A stretch of DNA of 64,000 nt from contig JAKFFE010000036.1 in the NCBI GenBank assembly GCA_036675345.1, forward strand, positions 1-64,000, given 5' to 3'. The first letter of the stretch is position 1. Each line of letters starts with the position of its first letter. The position numbers were made by a program, and so were the translations under genes. The DNA is from JALYOC01 sp036675345 (lineage in GTDB: Bacteria > Myxococcota > Myxococcia > Myxococcales > Myxococcaceae). Under the pieces are notes generated by a model, which ran no database searches, was not told the DNA's origin, and saw only the letters and a list, made by a program, of their open reading frames with translations. Positions 25,866 to 33,108 of this stretch are shown here, piece by piece.

Positions 25866-26044
25866 ATCCAGACCCCTAGAGCGGAAAGCGGGCGCCGGAG
25901 ACGCCAGGGTGGTTCAGGATTGAAGTGTACCATTGGGTACAGCGCCCAGTGATTCCGCGGGCTTCGCTGTTGGCCCGCTTGCTGCTCTGGGAGCCCGGGA
26001 AGGTTGAAGCGTCCGGCCGCGAGGGACGTTTCCAGGGGCGCCAC

Positions 26045-27142
26045 GTGAAACAGATCCGGTTCGCAGGGGTGGGTTCATTCGTTCCCAAGAACACCGTCTC
26101 CAATGAGCGGATCGCGCAGGCGATCCCCGGCTGGCCGGCGGAGCGGATCGAGGAGAAGCTGGGGATCCACGAGCGCCGCTTCCTGTGGGAGTTCGACGAG
26201 CGCACCGGCAAGGCGATTCCCCCTCCGGACGACGCCCGGCTCTACCCGGCCTGCAACGTGGACATGTGCGAGGTGGCGCTGCGCGAGGCGCTGGCGATGG
26301 GCGGGGTGGCGCCGGGGGAGCTGGACGCGGTGTTCGTGGTCACCTGCTCCCCGGACCAGGTCAGCTTCAACCACGACGCGATGGCCGTCCACCAGCGCCT
26401 GGGCTGCCGGCAGGACACCTTCGCCCTGGTGATTGACGACGGGTGCGGTGGCACCCCGTACGTGATCGACCTGGCGCGCCGGATGCTGGAGGGCGGGACC
26501 TTCAAGACCATCGCGGTGGTGGCCTCCTCCTTCACCTCCCCCTATCTGAACCGCGAGGTGTTCACCTCCGAGCTGGAGCTGGCCTCGGGCAAGAAGCTCT
26601 CCGGGATCCTCTCGATGTACGTGTTCGGAGACGGGGCCAGCGCGGTGGTGCTGCGCGCCGCCGAGGCGGACGGAAGCCCCAGCGGGCTGGTCGCCTCCCT
26701 GGCCGGCAACGCCCACGATCAGCTGGTGATCCACCGCGCGGGTGGCGCGCTCAACCTGCCCTTCCAGGGGCGGACCCAGCCGGCGGACCACGCCTTCATC
26801 GTCGACGGCCTGCGGGTGGCCCGCAGCTACCCGGTGTTCATGCGCCGGTGCCTGGAGGAGGTGACCGGCGGGGATCCGGCGGTGCTGGCGCAGGTGAAGC
26901 GCTTCTACTTCCACCAGCCGAACCGGCGGCTGATGGACCGGTTCATCCAGGACCAGGGCCTGGCCCCGGAGAAGGTCGCCTGTCACGTGGACCGCTACGG
27001 CAACACCTCCGCCGCCGGGATGATGACCCTGCTGGCCGAGGACCTGCGCCAGGGCGTGGTCCGCCTGGGCAGTGGAGACCTGGTGCTGGTGGCGGCGGTC
27101 GGCGCCAACGTCCACTACGGCGCGCAGTTGGTGCGCCTCTAA
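26045..27142 (+). CDS. 3-oxoacyl-ACP synthase III-like (KAS III/FabH family) enzyme
   Basis: 365 residues from the GTG at 26045 (AGGGG upstream), where the KAS III fold begins (KQIRFAGVGSFVPKNTVSN). The thiolase-type triad is complete: Cys134 in DDGCGGTPYVID, His290 in FHQPNRRLMD and Asn320 in RYGNTSAAG. Such enzymes condense an acyl-CoA with malonyl-ACP or relatives, starting fatty acid or secondary lipid chains. There are no other fab genes nearby, so it is more likely a specialised enzyme than housekeeping FabH. A GTG at 25925 would add 40 residues without family resemblance. First gene of a compact operon with a DUF2378 protein and two unknown proteins. Confidence 0.85.
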   Translation: MKQIRFAGVGSFVPKNTVSNERIAQAIPGWPAERIEEKLGIHERRFLWEFDERTGKAIPPPDDARLYPACNVDMCEVALREALAMGGVAPGELDAVFVVTCSPDQVSFNHDAMAVHQRLGCRQDTFALVIDDGCGGTPYVIDLARRMLEGGTFKTIAVVASSFTSPYLNREVFTSELELASGKKLSGILSMYVFGDGASAVVLRAAEADGSPSGLVASLAGNAHDQLVIHRAGGALNLPFQGRTQPADHAFIVDGLRVARSYPVFMRRCLEEVTGGDPAVLAQVKRFYFHQPNRRLMDRFIQDQGLAPEKVACHVDRYGNTSAAGMMTLLAEDLRQGVVRLGSGDLVLVAAVGANVHYGAQLVRL

Positions 27143-27151
27143 GGAGTCGAA

Positions 27152-27796
27152 ATGAACGCGCTGTCTCTCCCCAAGCCTTCTCCGGTGCGGATCAGCTCTC
27201 CCGACTTCCGGGCCCGGATCACCCTCGCCACCGCGGCGGACACCGCCAAGGGGATGTTCTTCAACGGCGTGCTGGACGCGGTGCAGAAGCTGCTGGACGC
27301 CGACGCCCGCGAGAAGTGCCTGGCCGCGTCCGGGGAGAAGAAGTTCATCGACTTCTTCAACTACCCGATCGCCACCTTCCTCCCGATGGTGTTCACCGCC
27401 GCGGAGTTGCTTGCCCCGTCCTGCCAGGGCCACGACGCCGCCTTCCGCAAGCTGGGGAAGCAGGCCGCCACCGACTTCCTCACCAGCGGGGTGGGCAAGA
27501 CCCTGCTGGTGCTGGCCGGCCACGAGCCGGCGCGGCTGGTCTCCGCGGTGCCCACCGCCTTCAAGACCTCGGTCAGCTACGGCGAGCGGCGGGTGGAGTT
27601 CCTGGGCCCGCGCCACGCGGTGGTGAAGGTGACCCGGGACTTCATGCCCCACCCGTACCACGAGGGGGTGCTGGCGGCGGCGGTGGAGGCGATGCACTCG
27701 CGCAACGTCAAGGTGGTGGGCAAGCGCACCGCCACCCTGGACGCCGAGTACGACCTGACCTGGGAAGCGCTCAACGACAAGGGAGGTGCCGCATGA
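27152..27796 (+). CDS. DUF2378 (TIGR02265) family protein
   Basis: 214 residues, preceded by AAGGAG at good spacing. The sequence shows the character of the Myxococcales-restricted TIGR02265/DUF2378 family: an N-terminal DTAKGMFFNGVLDAV helix, a central FFNYPIATFLPMVFTAAELL segment and a C-terminal RDFMPHPYHEGVLAAAVEA stretch. The fold resembles haem-NO-binding or other small-molecule-binding helical domains only in general terms; function unknown. These proteins are present in many copies per genome and often sit beside regulators. It lies between a KAS III-like enzyme and a secreted protein gene whose ATG overlaps its stop (ATGA). Confidence 0.82.
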   Translation: MNALSLPKPSPVRISSPDFRARITLATAADTAKGMFFNGVLDAVQKLLDADAREKCLAASGEKKFIDFFNYPIATFLPMVFTAAELLAPSCQGHDAAFRKLGKQAATDFLTSGVGKTLLVLAGHEPARLVSAVPTAFKTSVSYGERRVEFLGPRHAVVKVTRDFMPHPYHEGVLAAAVEAMHSRNVKVVGKRTATLDAEYDLTWEALNDKGGAA

Positions 27797-28428
27797 AGAA
27801 CGTGCGAACTGTGATCGGCCTGGTGGCGGTGGTGGTGTCCACGGTGGCCGCGGGGCAGGAGGTCCGGGTCCATCAGTTCCGCAGCATGGACGATGCGCGG
27901 GTGGTGGCGGATCCCGCGGTGTGCGCGGCGGCCCCCTTCGCGGTCAACCTGCGGCTGGCGGCCAGCCTGTGGTCCACCCAGACCCGCTCCCGCGATGGGC
28001 GGGTGGTCAACGATGACGCCCGGCGGATCGGCACCGCCACCGCTTGCGGACAGATCACCAACTTCGCCTTTCCCCCCGGGCTGCAGCAGAACTTCCACGT
28101 GCGCTTCGATCTCCCGGACGGCTCCTACACCGCCAGCGGGACCTGCACCCTGGTCAGCAACAACGTCCCCCAGGGCGGAGTGGTGCTGGCCGGCTGCTCC
28201 TTGAAGGTGATCTCCGCCCCCCACCGGGTGGTGGGGGGGATGGCCACCAGCGCCAGCGTGCTCAACCCGTTCGGGCTGGCCGGGTTCAACACCGGGTCCT
28301 ACTGGACGCTGATGGTCTACGAGGAGCCGCGGACCCGGGGCCACCACGCCTCGGAGCCCAGCCGGATGGAGTGGGTGGAGGAGCAACGCAGCGCGGCCGA
28401 GATCCAGGCCGCCGGGGAGACCAAGTGA
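27793..28428 (+). CDS. exported protein of unknown function
   Basis: 211 residues. A signal peptide (cleavage near VAAGQ) is followed by a beta-rich domain with four cysteines (VCAAAPF, TACGQI, TCTLVSN, GCSLKV), probably two disulfides. A central run NFHVRFDLPDGSYTASGTCT and a hydrophobic SASVLNPFGLAGFNTGSYWT segment are the most conserved-looking parts. No family recognised. Start and stop overlap with both neighbours (ATGA with the DUF2378 gene, TGATG with the next), so it is translated as part of the KAS III operon. Confidence 0.72.
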   Translation: MKNVRTVIGLVAVVVSTVAAGQEVRVHQFRSMDDARVVADPAVCAAAPFAVNLRLAASLWSTQTRSRDGRVVNDDARRIGTATACGQITNFAFPPGLQQNFHVRFDLPDGSYTASGTCTLVSNNVPQGGVVLAGCSLKVISAPHRVVGGMATSASVLNPFGLAGFNTGSYWTLMVYEEPRTRGHHASEPSRMEWVEEQRSAAEIQAAGETK

Positions 28429-28802
28429 TGACCCAGGAGTCCTTGCCGGTGACGGTGGCAGTGGCGCAGCCCGATGGAACGGTGGAGCGGGTGCTGGTGG
28501 GCCAGGCGGTGCAGGGCCCCACCGGGCTGGAGCTGCGGTTGAACTCGCTGGCGGTGGGGCTGGCTCCCACCCTGCAGGCGGTTCCTCCCCTCAATCCCGC
28601 CACCGCCAACCGCCCGTCGCTGAAGGGCGCGGCGGTGGTGGCGCACACCATCGATGATCTGCAGCGGATGGCGGACCGCGCCCGACGCGCGCTGGCCGAT
28701 CCCCGCAAGCAGCGCTGGCACGCGGATGAGCGGACCCTGCTGGCGGAGATCGAGCTGGAGCTGATGCGCAAACGTCAGTCGATCCTGGCCGCGGTGCCCT
28801 GA
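28428..28802 (+). CDS. small hypothetical protein, last in KAS III operon
   Basis: 124 residues, no signal peptide or membrane helix. Beta-strand-like N-terminal half (VTVAVAQPDGTVERVLVGQA, GLELRLNSLAVGLAP) and a helical C-terminal half (TIDDLQRMADRARRAL, LLAEIELELMRKRQSIL). The ATG shares one base with the preceding stop; a GTG one codon upstream is an alternative. Not recognised. A weak hairpin (CGACT and AGTCG) follows the stop. Confidence 0.65.
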   Translation: MTQESLPVTVAVAQPDGTVERVLVGQAVQGPTGLELRLNSLAVGLAPTLQAVPPLNPATANRPSLKGAAVVAHTIDDLQRMADRARRALADPRKQRWHADERTLLAEIELELMRKRQSILAAVP

Positions 28803-28868
28803 GCCCCGACTGCCCGAAAGTCGTAGACCGGAATCACCCCGGGAATATCGGTGCCAAGGTTCGTTGCT

Positions 28869-31118
28869 ATGTGGATGGCATCGAACCTCCGCTCCCTGTG
28901 CGCAGTGCTCGCGACCCTGGCGTTGATGGTCGGCTGCGGCCCCGGTGAGGACACGCCGGATGGCGGCCGGGGCGACGGCGGAGTGGACGGGGGTCCTGCC
29001 AGCGACGGCGGAGTGGACGGCGGTCCTGCCAGCGACGCCGGGGTGGACGGCGGCCAGGCCCCGGCGGCCGCGGCGCTGCGGCACTTCGGGGCCAGCGCGC
29101 TGGGGCCCACCTCGGTGTCCCTCTCCTGGGAAGCGGGGGAGGGGGCCGTGGTCGGGTTCCAGCTGGAGCGCAGCCTGGCCCTGGAGGGACCGTTCTCGCT
29201 GCTGGTCAGCCCCGGAGCGCAGTCCTCCGGCCACGTCGATTCGGAGCTGACCCCCGACACCACCTACTGGTACCGGGCCCGGGCGCTGGCAGAGGGCGGG
29301 CCTTCCCCCTGGTCGGCGGTGGTCTCGGTCACCCCCACCCAGGCGGCCAGCGTCGCCCCCGCCGCGCCGGGCGCGCTGGCGGTCAACCCGCTCAGCGACC
29401 AGTCCCTGACGCTGAGCTGGACCCTGGCCGACCCCGACGCCAGCGTGGAGGTGGAGCGCGCCTCGATGGTGAGCGGACCGTTCGTCCGGGTGCACACCAC
29501 CGCCGCCGGGGCGCTGCAGTTCCAGGACACCGGCCTGAGCCCCAGCACCGCCTACTGGTACCGGGTGCGCGCGGTGCGGGCCGGCCTGGTCTCCGACCAC
29601 AGCGCCGCCGCCTGGGCCTCCACCCAGCAGGTGGGCAGTCCCGCCGCCCCCACCGGGCTGGCCGCGGTGCAGGAGAGCGCCAACAACCAGAGCACGGTCC
29701 GTCTCACCTGGACCGACGGGGCGGGTGAGACCGGGTACCAGCTCCAGCACTCGATCGACGGCACCAACTGGGGCACGTTGATCGAGCTGCCGGAGGGGTC
29801 TGCCTCCTGGGTCCACCTCACCCCGGCCTTCGGCAACAACCAGTACCGGGTGCGGGCGGTGAACGCCGGTGGCGCTTCGGCCTGGGCGGAGGTCGGGCTG
29901 TATGCGGGTCCGATCCTGGCCGGCTACCTGTGCTTCCCTCCCACCGCCGCCTCCGCCACCGCCACCTCCGAGACCACCGTCCGGATCAACTGGACCTACG
30001 CCGAGGCGGCGTCGTGCCGGCGGGTGGCGGTGGAGCGGGCCACCAGCGCGGACGGACCCTTCGTGGAGGTGGCCCGGCAAGACTTCTTCTGGGTCTGGCC
30101 CCCCATTCCGCTCGACACCGGGCTGTTCGAGGACACCGGTCGCACCCCGGGCACCGAATACTTCTACCGGCTGCGCAGCATCGGCACCTCCCCCGAGTGG
30201 AGCTCGTCGGGCTACGCCGCCACCGTCTCCGCCCAGACCCCCAACTCGCTGGGCCCGCCCACCGGGCTGAGCGTCAATGTGGTCTCCTCCTCCGCGGCGG
30301 AGTTCTCCTGGGTGGATCCCGCCACCGACGAGACCGGGTTCGCGGTGGAGCTGGCCACCGCCGCCGCCGGACCGTTCTCGGAGGTGTTCCGGGTGGGCGC
30401 CAACCTCACCCTCTCCCACGCCCAGGGGTTCTCTCCCGGGACCCAATACTGGGTGCGGGTGCGGACGGTGAAGGGGAGCACCGTCTCTCCGCCCTCCACC
30501 GCGGTGGCCTTCACCACCGCCAGCGTGCTGGTGCTGCGCGCCACCGCCGATGCCACGGTCTACAAGAGCACCTCCTCCAACGCCGCCCAGGGCGAGAACT
30601 TCTCCGACGAGGCCAACGCGGTCGGCTGCATGTTCACCTGGTTCCTGGACCTCAACTACCAGACCTACCTCTTCCACCACTGCGGCGCTTCGCTGCTCCG
30701 CTTCGACACCAGCGGGTTCGCCGGCCGGACCGTGCTCGGCGCCAGCCTCAAGCTCACTCCCGGCCAGCTGGGCACCGGACCGATGAACGACGCCTTCTAC
30801 GCGGTGTTCGCCCTCGCCTCCGCCTGGAACCCGACCACGGTGACCTACAACAACCTCCCGGCCCGCCACCCGGACGGCTGGGCGGTGGCGGCCCCCACCA
30901 CCAGCGCCCCCTCGGTGTTCAACGTCACGGCGATCGCCCAGAAGTGGGCCCAGGGGCAGTGGGCGCAGCACGGGCTGTACGTGCAGCAGTATCCGATCAC
31001 CGATCGGCTGCCGCCCAACAACAAGGACCACCAGCTGCAGACCACCTACTACTGCAGCCTGGAGCAGTCCTGCGGATCGAACGACTACCTCCCCACCCTG
31101 ATCGTGGAGTATCGCTAA
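28869..31118 (+). CDS. fibronectin type III / DNRLRE-domain lipoprotein
   Basis: 749 residues from the ATG at 28869 (28875 is possible). Signal with LMVGC lipobox, then an Asp/Gly spacer encoded by an imperfect 30-bp tandem repeat (GVDGGPASD repeated). Five fibronectin type III-like domains follow, each with a TYWYRARAL or TAYWYRVRAV-type strand, and a C-terminal DNRLRE-type jelly-roll (about 555-749) starting RATADATVYKSTSSNAAQGE and carrying LLRFDTSGFAGRTVLGASL. A surface adhesin or matrix-binding protein is likely. Two bases separate it from the following lipoprotein gene, so they form an operon. Confidence 0.85.
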   Translation: MWMASNLRSLCAVLATLALMVGCGPGEDTPDGGRGDGGVDGGPASDGGVDGGPASDAGVDGGQAPAAAALRHFGASALGPTSVSLSWEAGEGAVVGFQLERSLALEGPFSLLVSPGAQSSGHVDSELTPDTTYWYRARALAEGGPSPWSAVVSVTPTQAASVAPAAPGALAVNPLSDQSLTLSWTLADPDASVEVERASMVSGPFVRVHTTAAGALQFQDTGLSPSTAYWYRVRAVRAGLVSDHSAAAWASTQQVGSPAAPTGLAAVQESANNQSTVRLTWTDGAGETGYQLQHSIDGTNWGTLIELPEGSASWVHLTPAFGNNQYRVRAVNAGGASAWAEVGLYAGPILAGYLCFPPTAASATATSETTVRINWTYAEAASCRRVAVERATSADGPFVEVARQDFFWVWPPIPLDTGLFEDTGRTPGTEYFYRLRSIGTSPEWSSSGYAATVSAQTPNSLGPPTGLSVNVVSSSAAEFSWVDPATDETGFAVELATAAAGPFSEVFRVGANLTLSHAQGFSPGTQYWVRVRTVKGSTVSPPSTAVAFTTASVLVLRATADATVYKSTSSNAAQGENFSDEANAVGCMFTWFLDLNYQTYLFHHCGASLLRFDTSGFAGRTVLGASLKLTPGQLGTGPMNDAFYAVFALASAWNPTTVTYNNLPARHPDGWAVAAPTTSAPSVFNVTAIAQKWAQGQWAQHGLYVQQYPITDRLPPNNKDHQLQTTYYCSLEQSCGSNDYLPTLIVEYR
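28979..29056. repeat. 30-bp imperfect tandem repeat in lipoprotein linker
   Basis: About two and a half copies of a 30-bp unit beginning GGAGTGGACGGCGGTCCTGC encode GVDGGPASD-type repeats. It sits inside the linker of the fibronectin-type lipoprotein and may vary in copy number between strains. Confidence 0.7.
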
Positions 31119-31120
31119 CC

Positions 31121-32485
31121 ATGCGCACCGCTCTTCTGGATTCACCGGCCCGCCTGCTGGGACTGGCCCTCCTCGCTCTCACCTCCGCCTGCGCCTCCTC
31201 CCCGTGCGAGCCTCCCGGGGAGCCGATCGTCCACCAGGGTTCGATCTCCGCCAGCGAGACCTGGGTGAGCGGGATCCACCACCTCACCGGCACCGTCACC
31301 GTGGGCTCCGGAGCGACCCTCACCGTCGCCGCCTGCTCGGAGCTGCGGCTGGCTCCCAACGCCAACCTGGTGATCTCCCAGTCCGCCGGCGGGCTGGTCG
31401 CCGAGGGCACCGAGACCGAGCCGATCCGGCTGGTGCGGGCGGACCCGGGCACCGCATGGGGAAACCTGTTCGTGTTCGCGCCCGCCACCGCCTCCCTCTC
31501 CCACGTGGTGCTGGAGGGCGGCGGGGGCACCGAGACCGATCTGACCCGGGCGGAGTTCGCCGGCGCCGCGCTGGTGGCGCGGGGTGATCAGGACACGCTC
31601 CCGGAGGTTTTGGAGGTGCAGAACGTGGGAGTGCTGGGCTCCACCGGGATCGGTGTGTTCATGCTCAATGCCCGCTTCGCCGCCGGCTCGGACGGGCTGG
31701 TGGTCTCCGGCTCCGGGTGGTTCCCGCTCTACACCGGCGCCAACACCCTCAGCGAGCTCCCCGCCGGCAGCTACACCGGCAACGAGGTGGATGAGATCCT
31801 CCTCCAGCAGGTGGGCGCCGCCGGGTATCAGACCAACCGCCCGCTGGTGACGGACGTCACCATCCACGATCGCGGCGTGCCGTACCGGGTGGGCACCACC
31901 TCCGCCAGCATCGTGGTCGGGGACGGCTACCCCAACAGCCCGCCGGTGCTGCTGACGGTGGAGGCAGGGGTGACCTTGAAGTTCGTCCCCCAGGCCTCGC
32001 AGGCCAGCCAGCTGCGGATCACCGCCGGCTACCGGGACGGCAGCTACTTCGCGCAAGGGGCGCTCCGGGTCCTCGGCACCGCCAATGCGCCGGTGCGCTT
32101 CACCTCCGCCGCCGCCACTCCCGCCGCCGGAGACTGGGCCGGGCTCTACTTCCACCACGTGGTCGATCCCCGGACCTCGATCAACCACGCCCAGGTGGAG
32201 TACGCCGGCGCGGACAGCAGCAGCACCGGGGTGTGCAAGGCCTCCCCGGGGGCCAGCAACTACGACGCCGACTGCTCGTTGATCCTCTTCCTGGAGGACG
32301 GGGAGACCCCGACCGCGTTCGTCACCAACACCCGCTTTGCCCACGGGCTGGGCTGCGGGGTGTACCGCGGCTGGCGCGGCGCCGAGGTGGACTTCCTGGC
32401 CACCAACGAGTTCGTGGACCTCCAGGGGTGCCGCCAGTCGGGCGTGGTCCCCGAGGTGGGCACGTGTCCGGACTGCTCGCTGTAG
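31121..32485 (+). CDS. beta-helix (parallel beta-roll) lipoprotein
   Basis: 454 residues. Lipoprotein signal with ALTSAC, then beta-helix-like rungs: TGTVTVGSGATLTVAACSEL, GLVAEGTETEPIRLVRADP, LSHVVLEGGGG and, in the second half, LTVEAGVTLKFVP, GALRVLGTANAPVRFTSA and INHAQVEYAGADSS. Several cysteines near the C-terminus may form disulfides (GVCKASPG, DADCSL, GLGCGVYRG, CPDCSL). This fold is typical of surface or carbohydrate-interacting proteins; no catalytic residues stand out. Cotranscribed with the fibronectin-type lipoprotein. Confidence 0.8.
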   Translation: MRTALLDSPARLLGLALLALTSACASSPCEPPGEPIVHQGSISASETWVSGIHHLTGTVTVGSGATLTVAACSELRLAPNANLVISQSAGGLVAEGTETEPIRLVRADPGTAWGNLFVFAPATASLSHVVLEGGGGTETDLTRAEFAGAALVARGDQDTLPEVLEVQNVGVLGSTGIGVFMLNARFAAGSDGLVVSGSGWFPLYTGANTLSELPAGSYTGNEVDEILLQQVGAAGYQTNRPLVTDVTIHDRGVPYRVGTTSASIVVGDGYPNSPPVLLTVEAGVTLKFVPQASQASQLRITAGYRDGSYFAQGALRVLGTANAPVRFTSAAATPAAGDWAGLYFHHVVDPRTSINHAQVEYAGADSSSTGVCKASPGASNYDADCSLILFLEDGETPTAFVTNTRFAHGLGCGVYRGWRGAEVDFLATNEFVDLQGCRQSGVVPEVGTCPDCSL

Positions 32486-32592
32486 CCCAGCCTCTCCCGA
32501 CTCACCGGGCTGACCCAGTGCGCGCCGCCACCCTCACCCACCGTGCAATCCCCCTGGGACGCCGGGGGGCCACGTGGCAGCCTGCCCGGGCC

Positions 32593-33108
32593 GTGCCGGA
32601 ACCCGTCCCACCCCTGCCCGCCTCCCTGGAGGCGCTGGCCCGCGAACACCAGCCGCAGCTGCTGGCGACCGCGCTGCGCCTGTGCAAGAGCCGCCCGGAC
32701 GCCACCGACCTGGTCCAGGACACCTTCGTCCGCGCGCTGGGGGCGTTCTCCCGGCTGCGCCCGGGGACCAACCTCCCCGCCTACCTGGCCACGGTGCTGC
32801 ACCACCTGTTCATCGACCGGGTCCGCCGTCAGGGAGTGGAGATCCCCTCCGAACCGGACCAGCTCAAGAACCTGGCCCTCCCCCAGGAGGAGCTGGAACC
32901 CTCCCGCTGGCAGCAGGTGGAGGACGAGGAGCTGGGGCGCGCCATCGACCGGTTGCCGGAGGAGTTCAAGGCGGTGTTCGTGCTCCACGCCCGTGGGCTC
33001 TCCTACCAGGAGATCGCCACCCGGCTGGAGATTCCCCGGCCCACGGTGGGCACGCGGTTGGCCCGCGCCCGGCGCCGGCTGCGGGAGCTGCTGGAGGAGT
33101 CCCGGTGA
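32593..33108 (+). CDS. ECF-like sigma factor (sigma-70 family)
   Basis: 171 residues from a GTG start. Region 2 (about 10-75) contains DATDLVQDTFVRAL and an LHHLFIDRVRRQ helix; region 4 (about 110-165) contains the helix-turn-helix LSYQEIATRLEIPRPTVGTR followed by ARARRRLREL. There is no region 3, as in extracytoplasmic-function sigma factors. The stop overlaps the GTG of the next gene (GTGA), so the sigma factor is translationally coupled to the zinc-finger/CHAT protein, which carries the expected anti-sigma domain. Other GTG codons upstream are in frame; the start is therefore provisional. I see no GGAAC-type ECF autoregulatory promoter just upstream. Confidence 0.88.
   Translation: MPEPVPPLPASLEALAREHQPQLLATALRLCKSRPDATDLVQDTFVRALGAFSRLRPGTNLPAYLATVLHHLFIDRVRRQGVEIPSEPDQLKNLALPQEELEPSRWQQVEDEELGRAIDRLPEEFKAVFVLHARGLSYQEIATRLEIPRPTVGTRLARARRRLRELLEESR

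Noticed and set aside
28317..31145. 942-codon open frame antisense to the fibronectin-type lipoprotein gene
   Set aside because: GC-rich DNA leaves long antisense frames open; composition (Gly/His/Arg-rich) and lack of domains mark it as a shadow. The same applies to long antisense frames at 2877-4493, 19064-20467, 33003-35732, 47794-49617, 51908-54229, 54636-57239 and 57294-59093.
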